Positions 10,382 through 18,492 of a stretch of DNA of 64,000 bases are shown here, piece by piece; within the stretch, counting starts at the first letter, position 1, and each line of letters begins with the position of its first letter. The DNA is from Haemophilus parainfluenzae (lineage in GTDB: Bacteria; Pseudomonadota; Gammaproteobacteria; Enterobacterales; Pasteurellaceae), in the NCBI RefSeq assembly GCF_014931415.1, contig NZ_CP063121.1, positions 248,001 through 312,000 on the forward strand, given 5' to 3'. The notes under the pieces are model-generated. The model was not told where the DNA came from and ran no database searches. It saw nothing but the letters and a program-made list of their open reading frames with translations. The position numbers and the translations under genes were made by a program.

Positions 10382-12631
10382 CTATAAACGTTTTGCTTCG
10401 ATAACGTCGTCTAACTTCGCTAATCTGGCCAGTATTTTACTTAAACTTTCGACATTTTTCAGTTCAATTTCCATATCCATCGTTGCCACTTGTTTTTTGG
10501 TGTCCGCACGGCTTGAAACCCCTAACACGCTGATTTTTTCATTTGCAAGCACGGTTGTAATATCGCGTAATAAACCGTTGCGATCACTGGCCACAATGCG
10601 AATATTAATATGGAAACCAACCGCATAATTATCTCCCCAAAGGGCTTCCACTACACGTTCCGGATGGGCAGCTTGTAATTCAATAAACTGTTCACAATCG
10701 CAACGATGAATTGAAATACCTCGTCCCATCGTAATGTAGCCTGCAATGGCATCACCTGGAATAGGCTGACAACAACGCGCCATATGGTGCATTAAATTAC
10801 CGACCCCTTCAACGATCACATAACCTTTATTCTGTTGTTGCTCGGCTTTCTGTTGCGCCTTTTGCTGTGCAGTATTCGCGCTTTTACTCGCCACATGGCG
10901 GAGAATTTCTTGATCTGCTTCTTCAGCCGTCACTTTGATCAATCGGCTTTGCAAGAAATTCATCAACTGATTTAAGCGAATATCTCCGCTACCAATGCCC
11001 GCGTATAAATCTTCGAGATTTCTTAAGTTATAACGAGGCAAGGCAAGCTGCTCAACCTGTTTCAAACTGATATTCAAACGAGCAAGTTCATTATCTAACT
11101 GCTCTTTACCAGCTGGAACGTTTTTATCACGATCTTGTTTCTTAAACCACGCTTGGATTTTTGCACGCGCTTTTGAGGTATGGGTAAAGCCTAAGTTCGG
11201 ATTGACCCAATCTCGGCTTGGGTTAGGATTTTTCTGCGTGATGATATCCACTTGCTCACCCATTTGCAGGTGATAAGTGAATGGCACAATACGTCCCCCA
11301 ACTTTCGCCCCGATACAACGGTGGCCAATCTCACTGTGAATCGCATAAGCAAAATCGAGAGGGGTTGATCCCGCGGGTAAATCAACCACTTCACCTTTCG
11401 GGGTAAACACATATACGCGATCATCAAAGACTTGGCTACGTAATTCAGCCATCACTTCGCCAGAATCTGTAATATCATCTTGCCATGCAAGTAATTTACG
11501 TAACCAAGTGATTTTTTCTTCGTAAGCGGAAAGGCTACCTGTCGTGCCCTCTTTGTATTTCCAGTGAGCCGCTACACCAAGCTCCGCATCATCATGCATT
11601 TGCTGAGTACGAATTTGCACTTCAATGGGCTTACCACCTTTGCCTAACACCACAGTATGAATGGATTGATAGCCATTTGGTTTCGGGTTGGCGACATAAT
11701 CATCAAATTCTTTTGGCAAGTGTTTGAAATGCGTGTGGACGATACCGAGCGCCGTATAACAATCTTGCAATTTCTGCACGATCACCCTAACCGCTCTGAC
11801 ATCATATAAGCCACTGAACTCCAAATGTTTCTTCTGCATTTTTCGCCAGATGCTATAAATATGTTTAGGACGTCCGTAAACCTCAACCTGGTCGATATTT
11901 TCTTTTAAATAACCGGTTAACTCTGTGACAAAATCTGCAATATACTGCTCACGATCTAAGCGGCGCTCATGTAATAATTTGGCAATATTTCGATATTGTT
12001 CTGGATGCAAATAACGGAAGCAGTAATCTTCAAGCTCCCATTTCAATTGACCGATCCCTAAACGGTTGGCTAATGGGGCATAAATATTGGAACATTCTTT
12101 GGCAGCCAATACCTTTTCTTCTTCACAAAAGTGATTTTCCGCATTACGAAGAAACGTAATACGTTCAGCAAGTTTAATGATCACGCAACGGAAATCGTCC
12201 ACCATCGCAAGGAGCATACGGCGCACATTATCCACTTGAGACGCATTGGCAGAATGGCTGGCGTTGAGCTGACGGATATTATCCATCTCCTCCACACCTT
12301 TAAGCAGTTTGGTGATTTTAGGACCAAAATATTCCTGAATTTGCTCCCAATCGACAATTTTATTTGCTACTAAGGGGAATAGCATAGCGGTGAGTAAGCT
12401 TTCGCTGTCCATATTCATTTCATGCAGAATTTCCACCATTTCCACGCCGGATTGCAATGTGAGGATTGCATTCTCCATTTGATCGGCATGTTCAGCTATT
12501 TTGGCTTGGGCATAATACCATGCATCAATCAGAGACTTTTCTACGGGGGCAGCAAGTTTAAGGCTCGAACACCATTGTTCGATCTCAAAATCATGTGGAT
12601 TTGATAAGTGAGAACCACGAACTGCAACCAT
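10382..12631 (-). CDS. relA: GTP pyrophosphokinase RelA ((p)ppGpp synthetase I)
   Basis: Ribosome-bound stringent-response enzyme that makes pppGpp/ppGpp on uncharged tRNA. The start is the ATG at 12631 (MVAVRGSHL), matching E. coli RelA, with AGGGGG upstream; the product is 749 residues. Domains in order: a degenerate HD region (the catalytic HD is replaced by FPLVANKIVD), the synthetase with SGLYDVRAVRV and KPNGYQSIHT, TGS (VYVFTPKGEVVDLPAGSTPLDFAYAIH), a zinc-finger/RIS region with ARCCQPIPGD, and a C-terminal ACT domain. The lost HD residues make it RelA rather than SpoT. Confidence 0.96.
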   Translation of the reverse strand: MVAVRGSHLSNPHDFEIEQWCSSLKLAAPVEKSLIDAWYYAQAKIAEHADQMENAILTLQSGVEMVEILHEMNMDSESLLTAMLFPLVANKIVDWEQIQEYFGPKITKLLKGVEEMDNIRQLNASHSANASQVDNVRRMLLAMVDDFRCVIIKLAERITFLRNAENHFCEEEKVLAAKECSNIYAPLANRLGIGQLKWELEDYCFRYLHPEQYRNIAKLLHERRLDREQYIADFVTELTGYLKENIDQVEVYGRPKHIYSIWRKMQKKHLEFSGLYDVRAVRVIVQKLQDCYTALGIVHTHFKHLPKEFDDYVANPKPNGYQSIHTVVLGKGGKPIEVQIRTQQMHDDAELGVAAHWKYKEGTTGSLSAYEEKITWLRKLLAWQDDITDSGEVMAELRSQVFDDRVYVFTPKGEVVDLPAGSTPLDFAYAIHSEIGHRCIGAKVGGRIVPFTYHLQMGEQVDIITQKNPNPSRDWVNPNLGFTHTSKARAKIQAWFKKQDRDKNVPAGKEQLDNELARLNISLKQVEQLALPRYNLRNLEDLYAGIGSGDIRLNQLMNFLQSRLIKVTAEEADQEILRHVASKSANTAQQKAQQKAEQQQNKGYVIVEGVGNLMHHMARCCQPIPGDAIAGYITMGRGISIHRCDCEQFIELQAAHPERVVEALWGDNYAVGFHINIRIVASDRNGLLRDITTVLANEKISVLGVSSRADTKKQVATMDMEIELKNVESLSKILARLAKLDDVIEAKRL

Positions 12632-12732
12632 AATACCCCCTTGTTGATGAATATGGCTCGGCAACATCCTGTCAGCCGAGTTGTCTTTTTAAGACAACAA
12701 AAAAGTCTGACTATTCTATCAGAATTTACACC

Positions 12733-14043
12733 TTATTTGATAAATAATGTCACCGACTCCAAATGACTGGTATGTGGGAACATATCAATCATGGCGGTTT
12801 TTATAATGCGGTAGCCAAAAGCGCGAAGAATCTCAGCATCCCGTACTAAGGTTGCGGGATTGCAAGATACATAAAGAATGCTTTCTGCACCCAGCTCACA
12901 TAACGCATTCAGTGCAAAAGCGGCGCCACTGCGAGGCGGATCGAGAAGAATTTTATTGAAATGTTGTTTTGCCCAAAGTTGTTCTAAAAAAGCTTGGTCT
13001 AAATCGGCTTGATAAAATTCAACATTCTCAAGATGGTTAAACTGCGCATTCGCTTGGGCTTTTTTCACCATATCAAAAACCCCTTCAATTCCAACCGCAC
13101 TTTTCACGCGTTTGGCTAAAGGCAATGTGAAATTGCCCATGCCGCAGAATAAATCTAAGACATGATCATTCTGACTCAAATCAAGCCAATCTAAAGCAGT
13201 CTCAACCATTTGCTGATTTAGGCGGGTATTCACTTGAATAAAATCGCGGATATCAAAAGATAAACGAATATCGTCCAGAGAATAATAAGGCATTTCACCA
13301 TGCACAAGTTGGATATTTTGATCATCTTGCAGGAATAAATTCACAGCATTTACGCGTGCAAACTCGAGCAACAAAGTGCGGTCAGTTTCGGCTAAATTTC
13401 CTTTATAGCGTAACAACATGGCTACGCCATTATCCGCTGAAACTAATTCAATATGCCCTAATTGTTTCGGGGTTGAATATTGAGCCCAAAGTACGCTCAA
13501 TTTGGGGATAAGATGATTAATCGCAGGCTCTGCGACTAAGCATTGCTGAATACTCACTAACTGATTGGAGTTTTTCTGACGAAATCCCATTTCAACAGTT
13601 TTATTTTTAGCACTCCACAGCAAACTTAATCGTACACGACGACGATAGCCCCATTGTTCGCCACAAATCATTGGCATTAATTGAATAGGCTCTGCTTGCA
13701 GTTTACTTAATCGAGAAAAAAGGGCTTTTTCTTTGGCTTTACGCTGCATTTCCACAGGAATATGTTGGCCTTGACAACCACCACAACGTCCATAATAACG
13801 ACATTGAGGCTCAACACGCTGACTACTCTTTTGTAGCCACTTTTGTGCAGTGGCTAAACCATATTGACGCTTTTCATCAGTCACTACCGCTTCCACTTTT
13901 TCCGTTGGCAAGGCATTTTCAATAAACCAGGTTTTACCTTGAATTTTTGCAACACCCAACCCTTGATAATCTAAATCCTGAATTTCAGCGACAACTTTTT
14001 GGGTGGTTTTCTGTTTTTTTAGTGGAGCGTAAAGTAAAGCCAT
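12733..14043 (-). CDS. rlmD: 23S rRNA (uracil-1939-C5)-methyltransferase RlmD
   Basis: SAM-dependent RNA methyltransferase with an iron-sulfur cluster, 436 residues. An N-terminal TRAM domain is followed by the cluster cysteines in CRYYGRCGGCQGQH. The C-terminal Rossmann fold carries DLFCGMGNFTLPL (SAM binding), LLDPPRSGA and the catalytic-cysteine segment YVSCNPATLVRD. It precedes relA by about 100 bp on the same strand, the order also found in H. influenzae and E. coli. Confidence 0.95.
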   Translation of the reverse strand: MALLYAPLKKQKTTQKVVAEIQDLDYQGLGVAKIQGKTWFIENALPTEKVEAVVTDEKRQYGLATAQKWLQKSSQRVEPQCRYYGRCGGCQGQHIPVEMQRKAKEKALFSRLSKLQAEPIQLMPMICGEQWGYRRRVRLSLLWSAKNKTVEMGFRQKNSNQLVSIQQCLVAEPAINHLIPKLSVLWAQYSTPKQLGHIELVSADNGVAMLLRYKGNLAETDRTLLLEFARVNAVNLFLQDDQNIQLVHGEMPYYSLDDIRLSFDIRDFIQVNTRLNQQMVETALDWLDLSQNDHVLDLFCGMGNFTLPLAKRVKSAVGIEGVFDMVKKAQANAQFNHLENVEFYQADLDQAFLEQLWAKQHFNKILLDPPRSGAAFALNALCELGAESILYVSCNPATLVRDAEILRAFGYRIIKTAMIDMFPHTSHLESVTLFIK

Positions 14044-14079
14044 GATGGTGTATTAATCTGTTTGTATTAAAGAAAGGGA

Positions 14080-14784
14080 CTATTTTAAATAAAGTACGTT
14101 TTGCGTAAATAACTCTCGACTTTTCAGCGGCTTATCGCCTAAATAAGGTTTAAGTGCAATTCGAGTAAAGCGCTTTGCTGCTTGCAAGATGGACTCATCG
14201 GTGAATTCCAAACGGTCAAAAGCAAGCAAATCTCGGCCATAAAAGGTCAAGTTATCTTTCACTAACGAGGCGATAAACCCCTTTTCCGCACGATATTGGT
14301 AAGTCATCGATTCATCTACTGGTAAACCTGATCCTGCACAATGCAGAAAATCAATGCCATAACCTAAGATTTTAAGTAAATGAAATTCAAATAGACGTAA
14401 TGTGGGCTCAACCTGCGGTTGAGTAGCTAAGCCTGTTAAGCACTGTAGATAATGCTGAAAAAGTTGTGGATTGGCCGTTTCGGGCTCGATCACTCGAATA
14501 ATCAGCTCATTTACATAAAACCCACTATATAAAGCTGTTTGCTGCAAAGGCAACGTAATTGCTGCGGGCTCTGCTTTCGTGAGTGTTTTTAATGCGCCTT
14601 TTCCTGACCAACGAAGAAGTAATGGCGTAAAAGGCTGTAAGACAGATTTCCATGCCGAACGTTTCGCACGTGCACCTTTTGCAATAACCGTCAAACGTCC
14701 CGTTTCTTCAGTGAATAAATCCACCAAAAGGCTAGTTTCACTATAAGGACGACGATGTAACACAAAGCCGCGTTGGAGATCCAT
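14080..14784 (-). CDS. recO: DNA repair protein RecO
   Basis: RecFOR mediator that helps load RecA on SSB-coated DNA. The 234-residue protein has the N-terminal OB fold ([34 protein letters not shown]) and a helical C-terminal half. The usual C-terminal zinc cysteines are reduced, as is common in gammaproteobacterial RecO. It begins 7 bp after the oapB stop, so the two are probably co-transcribed. Confidence 0.93.
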   Translation of the reverse strand: MDLQRGFVLHRRPYSETSLLVDLFTEETGRLTVIAKGARAKRSAWKSVLQPFTPLLLRWSGKGALKTLTKAEPAAITLPLQQTALYSGFYVNELIIRVIEPETANPQLFQHYLQCLTGLATQPQVEPTLRLFEFHLLKILGYGIDFLHCAGSGLPVDESMTYQYRAEKGFIASLVKDNLTFYGRDLLAFDRLEFTDESILQAAKRFTRIALKPYLGDKPLKSRELFTQNVLYLK

Positions 14785-14791
14785 ACAAGAA

Positions 14792-15199
14792 TTATTTGCC
14801 TGATTTTAATTCACTTGGTTGTTTAACACAGCGTTCAGCAAGCACTTCACCTACGCTAGTTTGTAATTGACTGAAGTCATCACGCTCCTGCCAATACCAA
14901 CGAATATTCGCATAATTTCTCCCACGCTCAGAAATCACTCGTGTCAATTTTTCAGTTACATCATTAAAAGTAACGGTCACCTGACTGAGTGTTTTTTTAC
15001 TTTTCTGCTTTTGCTTGGTATGAACCACACTCACTTCTTTATTGCCTTTACACAAATAAACCGTCGCTGAACCCTTTTGGGATTTTTTATCAACGGTTTG
15101 CACTTTCATTTTCTGTGGTGCTGGTTTGCTTAATTCAACATTTTGTGAACAAGCAGAAAGACAAAGTGCGGTCAAAATTACGCTTAATTTTTTTAACAT
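14792..15199 (-). CDS. oapB: Lipoprotein OapB-like, with MliC-type lysozyme-inhibitor fold
   Basis: Started at the ATG at 15199 ([17 protein letters not shown]), the 135-residue product has a lipoprotein signal peptide with lipobox LSAC, so it should be membrane-anchored and face the periplasm. The upstream in-frame ATG at 15238 would put 13 polar residues before the signal and was rejected. The C-terminal 90 residues (VYLCKG... VTVTF... [11 protein letters not shown]... ERC) follow the spacing of the MliC c-type lysozyme inhibitor family, including two cysteines. The name rests on position after oapA; the function is inferred. Confidence 0.72.
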   Translation of the reverse strand: MLKKLSVILTALCLSACSQNVELSKPAPQKMKVQTVDKKSQKGSATVYLCKGNKEVSVVHTKQKQKSKKTLSQVTVTFNDVTEKLTRVISERGRNYANIRWYWQERDDFSQLQTSVGEVLAERCVKQPSELKSGK

Positions 15200-15273
15200 G
15201 AATTCTATTTCCATCAAGGGTTGTTTATGATTGCTCACTTTGCGAAATGAGCAAGGATAAACAATCTTATCTA

Positions 15274-15297
15274 GAAAAATGGGCGATTACTCGCCCA
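15274..15297 (-). terminator. Hairpin between oapA and oapB
   Basis: The palindrome TGGGCGA / TCGCCCA with a four-base loop has a T run on the minus strand just after it. It lies directly after the oapA stop and about 75 bp before the oapB start, so it should end or attenuate oapA transcripts. Confidence 0.8.
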
Positions 15298-15304
15298 CTA
15301 AAAA

Positions 15305-16696
15305 TTATTTTTTATACTGATATGAACCATCGGCTTGACGAATGAACTTGCCGCCATTTGATAAACGAAGCTCACTCACTCGACCTTGACTATTCACTGA
15401 TACCTGTACTTTATCACCAGGTTTGAAACTGCTTAATGCATTACCTGCACCGCTTGCTTTTGTCATGGCATTCACATCTGAAATATTCAATTTATTATCA
15501 CGGAATACTTGCATCAGTGAAACACCTTGAGGCACAGTTAATGTTTTTGTTGAACCGGTTGAAGCGGTTTGTGCTACTGGTTCAGCTGCTTTCACCGCAT
15601 TGTGGGTTGCTGATTTCGCTTCCACAATTTGAACCTTACTGTCTTTAGTTGCAACAGGTTTCGCCTCTTGAATTTTGCCTAACTCTTTTTTCACGGTTTG
15701 AGTCGGCTGAACTGTTGCTTTTTCAGCTACAGGTTTAGGTTGTTTTTTCTCTTGAACCGCTGGTGTCTGTTCACGACGAGGTTCTGCTTTATGCTCAACT
15801 GTTGCGGTATGTTTTTCTACAGCCGGTTGTACTGTTTTCACAGGTTCTTTAACTGGTGCAGGAGCAACAGCTGGTTGAACCGATGCAGGTTGAGTTGCTG
15901 TTTGTTGAGCAACAGTTTGTTGTGCAGGCTCTGCAGGTTGTGATTTCGCCGCATCTGCTTTATCACCTACATACTCCATGGCTGGAGGTGTATCTGATTT
16001 AGCGTCATTTGCAGCTTGTTCTGTCGTTGCCGGTGTTGCATTGTTATTATTATCTAATACAGTGGTTTCAACTGGTTGAGACTGATCCAATGATTGGAAT
16101 TGAACCGGAATTTCATTACTATTTTGTTGTTCAAAAGACTCTACCGTATCTGAATTTGGTTTTAGGGTGAAGAAAATGATCAGTAATACCACTAACCCTA
16201 AAATAGCAATAAATAAACGGCGATGTTTTTCTGGTAACATTTGTAGAACCTTCCATTTTTCAGGTGATTTCAAGCTTGCTGTTGCAGCGGCTGCCGGTGC
16301 AACGGTTTCTGCTTGAGTTGTCACTTCTTCCACAATCTCTTCTGCAGGTGAATTTTCAAAAATCACTTTTTCTTCCGCTGCCTTTTCTACTTGAACATTT
16401 TCAACAGGTTCTTGAGCGCCGAAAGCACTTGATTGCACTGACTGTTCAGTATTTTCACTTTGGTATGCTTGAGAAGGTGAAAAAGGTTGGCTTGCCGCCG
16501 CACCAAAAGTTGGTTCGCGACGAACATGGAATTGTGTATCTGGCTGTTCTTTTTTACCAAATAAACCTTTGGCTTTATCAAAAATTGAGCCACTTTGTTG
16601 AACCGGTTTTCTTGGTGTCACAGAGTCAGAGTGATTAAATCCTAAATCTAATTCATTTTGAGATGAATTGTCGTTAGGTTGATTTTTATTATCCAC
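15305..16696 (-). CDS. oapA: Opacity-associated protein A
   Basis: Cell-envelope protein linked in H. influenzae to colony opacity and nasopharyngeal colonisation. The 463 residues split into an N-terminal cytoplasmic OapA region (MDNKNQPND... IFDKAKGLFGKK), one transmembrane helix at about residues 161-178, a long Pro/Ala/Gln/Thr/Val-rich linker (about 200-370), and a C-terminal OapA/LysM-like domain ending with LPQGVSLMQVFRD... GDKVQVSVNSQGRVSELRLSNG-type sequence. The low-complexity linker is probably variable between strains. The layout resembles cell-wall-binding proteins such as YtfB. Confidence 0.9.
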   Translation of the reverse strand: MDNKNQPNDNSSQNELDLGFNHSDSVTPRKPVQQSGSIFDKAKGLFGKKEQPDTQFHVRREPTFGAAASQPFSPSQAYQSENTEQSVQSSAFGAQEPVENVQVEKAAEEKVIFENSPAEEIVEEVTTQAETVAPAAAATASLKSPEKWKVLQMLPEKHRRLFIAILGLVVLLIIFFTLKPNSDTVESFEQQNSNEIPVQFQSLDQSQPVETTVLDNNNNATPATTEQAANDAKSDTPPAMEYVGDKADAAKSQPAEPAQQTVAQQTATQPASVQPAVAPAPVKEPVKTVQPAVEKHTATVEHKAEPRREQTPAVQEKKQPKPVAEKATVQPTQTVKKELGKIQEAKPVATKDSKVQIVEAKSATHNAVKAAEPVAQTASTGSTKTLTVPQGVSLMQVFRDNKLNISDVNAMTKASGAGNALSSFKPGDKVQVSVNSQGRVSELRLSNGGKFIRQADGSYQYKK

Positions 16697-16770
16697 GGTA
16701 TTACCTCGATTTGCTAAACTAAAGATCGCACAAAAGTGCGGTGAAAAATTGAATCGTATTTTATCGGATC

Positions 16771-17793
16771 TTAAGCGGTGTATAAAGTCTTATTTGGCTC
16801 TCCACCGATTTCTCGTGCTAATTTGGGCACTAAATAGCCAGAAGTGAGCGTCTGCAATTCTTTATAAATTTGTAAGGCACGCTCATCCGAGATATAGAAA
16901 TGGCTCGCCCCCTGCACTTTATCCAATAAATGCAAGTAATAAGGCAGAATACCCGATTGAAACAACTTATCGCTCAATACTTTTAATGTATATGGGTTAT
17001 CATTCACATCTTTTAAAAGGACTGATTGATTGAGTAAGGTAACTTTAGCGCCTACCAGTTTTTGCATAGCCAAAGAGAGCGCCTCATCAATTTCATTTGG
17101 GTGATTGATATGCGTTACAAACACCGCTTGTAATCGGCTTTTTAGCAATAAATCACAAAATTCATTCGTAATGCGATCTGGAATCACGACTGGCAAACGA
17201 GAGTGAATACGTAAGCGCTGTAAGTGCGGTATTTTTTCAAGGCGTTCTAATAGCCATGCCCATTCACTATCCTTTGCCATCATCGGATCGCCACCCGAAA
17301 AAATCACTTCTTCAATTTCTGAATGGGCCGCAATATAGTCTATTGCTTGTTGCCAACTCGTTTTATTGCCTGGGTTTTGATCATAAGGAAAATGGCGACG
17401 GAAACAATAGCGGCAGTTAACTGCACAGCCCCCTTTTGCCATGAACAGCAAGCGATTTTGGTATTTATGCAGAATATTAGGCACGGCATTTTTTTGCTGT
17501 TCATCTAAAGGATCTTGGCTAAACCCTTCGGCCTCAATAAATTCTTGTTGAGCCGTCATCACTTGTAAAAAAAGTGGATCTTTAGGATTCCCTTTTTCCA
17601 TTTTTTCAACAAAAGGCAAAGGCACTCGCATAGCAAAAAGTTTACGAGCGGCGATATCCTCGGCAAAATCGTCAACGGGCAGATTTAAGGTTTTTAATAA
17701 GATTTTCGGATCAGAAATCGCATTTTTTAGGGTTTCTAACCAATTTTGTTCTTCTCTAATCGCAATATTTCGGGTTAAAATACGCACTTTCAA
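16771..17793 (-). CDS. epmB: EF-P lysine 2,3-aminomutase EpmB
   Basis: Radical-SAM, PLP-dependent enzyme that converts lysine to (R)-beta-lysine, which EpmA attaches to elongation factor P. The protein is 340 residues; the cluster motif C123-x3-C127-x2-C130 (CAVNCRYC) is followed by FRRHFPY and the SAM-binding FSGGDPMMA. It is divergent from efp, its final target, with only 30 bp between the start codons. EpmA is not in this window. Confidence 0.94.
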   Translation of the reverse strand: MKVRILTRNIAIREEQNWLETLKNAISDPKILLKTLNLPVDDFAEDIAARKLFAMRVPLPFVEKMEKGNPKDPLFLQVMTAQQEFIEAEGFSQDPLDEQQKNAVPNILHKYQNRLLFMAKGGCAVNCRYCFRRHFPYDQNPGNKTSWQQAIDYIAAHSEIEEVIFSGGDPMMAKDSEWAWLLERLEKIPHLQRLRIHSRLPVVIPDRITNEFCDLLLKSRLQAVFVTHINHPNEIDEALSLAMQKLVGAKVTLLNQSVLLKDVNDNPYTLKVLSDKLFQSGILPYYLHLLDKVQGASHFYISDERALQIYKELQTLTSGYLVPKLAREIGGEPNKTLYTA

Positions 17794-17823
17794 ACAATCT
17801 CTATTTTTTAGGATATTTTTAAT
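17794..17823. promoter_or_regulatory. Very short epmB/efp divergent region
   Basis: Only 30 bp separate the start codons of epmB and efp. The promoters must overlap each other or lie inside the opposite gene, which implies linked expression of the factor and its modifying enzyme. No operator was recognised. Confidence 0.4.
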
Positions 17824-18390
17824 ATGGCTACATATACTACCAGTGATTTCAAACCAGGTCTAAAATTTATGCAAGACGGTGAGCCTTGTGTGATCGTTGA
17901 AAACGAATTCGTTAAACCAGGTAAAGGCCAAGCTTTTACTCGTACTCGTATTCGTAAATTAATTTCAGGCAAAGTATTAGATGTAAACTTCAAATCTGGT
18001 ACTTCGGTTGAAGCTGCTGATGTTATGGATCTTAACCTGACTTATTCATACAAAGATGATGCATTCTGGTACTTCATGCACCCAGAAACATTTGAACAAT
18101 ACTCTGCTGATGCAAAAGCAGTGGGTGATGCAGAAAAATGGTTATTAGACCAAGCAGATTGTATCGTGACTTTATGGAACGGTGCGCCAATTACTGTCAC
18201 TCCACCAAACTTCGTAGAATTAGAAATCATCGATACTGACCCAGGTCTTAAAGGTGATACTGCGGGTACAGGCGGTAAACCAGCAACATTAAGTACTGGT
18301 GCTGTGGTGAAAGTACCTCTTTTCGTTCAAATCGGTGAAGTAATTAAAGTCGATACTCGTTCAGGCGAATACGTTTCTCGTGTGAAATAA
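17824..18390 (+). CDS. efp: Elongation factor P
   Basis: Relieves ribosome stalling at polyproline. The 188-residue protein has three beta-barrel domains; the tip loop of domain I reads [10 protein letters not shown] with K34 as the residue that receives beta-lysine, matching the adjacent epmB. The C-terminal signature ([24 protein letters not shown]) is intact. It ends before a good terminator, which marks the left border of the hsd locus. Confidence 0.97.
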   Translation: MATYTTSDFKPGLKFMQDGEPCVIVENEFVKPGKGQAFTRTRIRKLISGKVLDVNFKSGTSVEAADVMDLNLTYSYKDDAFWYFMHPETFEQYSADAKAVGDAEKWLLDQADCIVTLWNGAPITVTPPNFVELEIIDTDPGLKGDTAGTGGKPATLSTGAVVKVPLFVQIGEVIKVDTRSGEYVSRVK

Positions 18391-18414
18391 TCTTTCATAG
18401 TGAGATGAAAAGAG

Positions 18415-18446
18415 CGGTCAATATTTAATGAATATTGGCCGTTTTT
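18415..18446 (+). terminator. efp terminator
   Basis: The stem CGGTCAATATT / AATATTGGCCG has one G-T pair and a five-base loop, followed by TTTTT. It isolates hsdR from efp transcription. Confidence 0.85.
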
Positions 18447-18492
18447 GTTATACACTTGAACATAGTTTATCTAGCTTATTGCTTATCTTATT

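Noticed and set aside
12680..12698. Hairpin GTTGTCTT / AAGACAAC between rlmD and relA as a terminator
   Set aside because: The T run on the minus strand comes before the stem, not after it, so it would not terminate rlmD transcripts; it may only be leader structure.
15800..16020. Tandem DNA repeats in the oapA linker
   Set aside because: The protein linker is low in complexity (Pro, Ala, Gln, Val, Thr), but no exact tandem DNA unit long enough for slippage was found.
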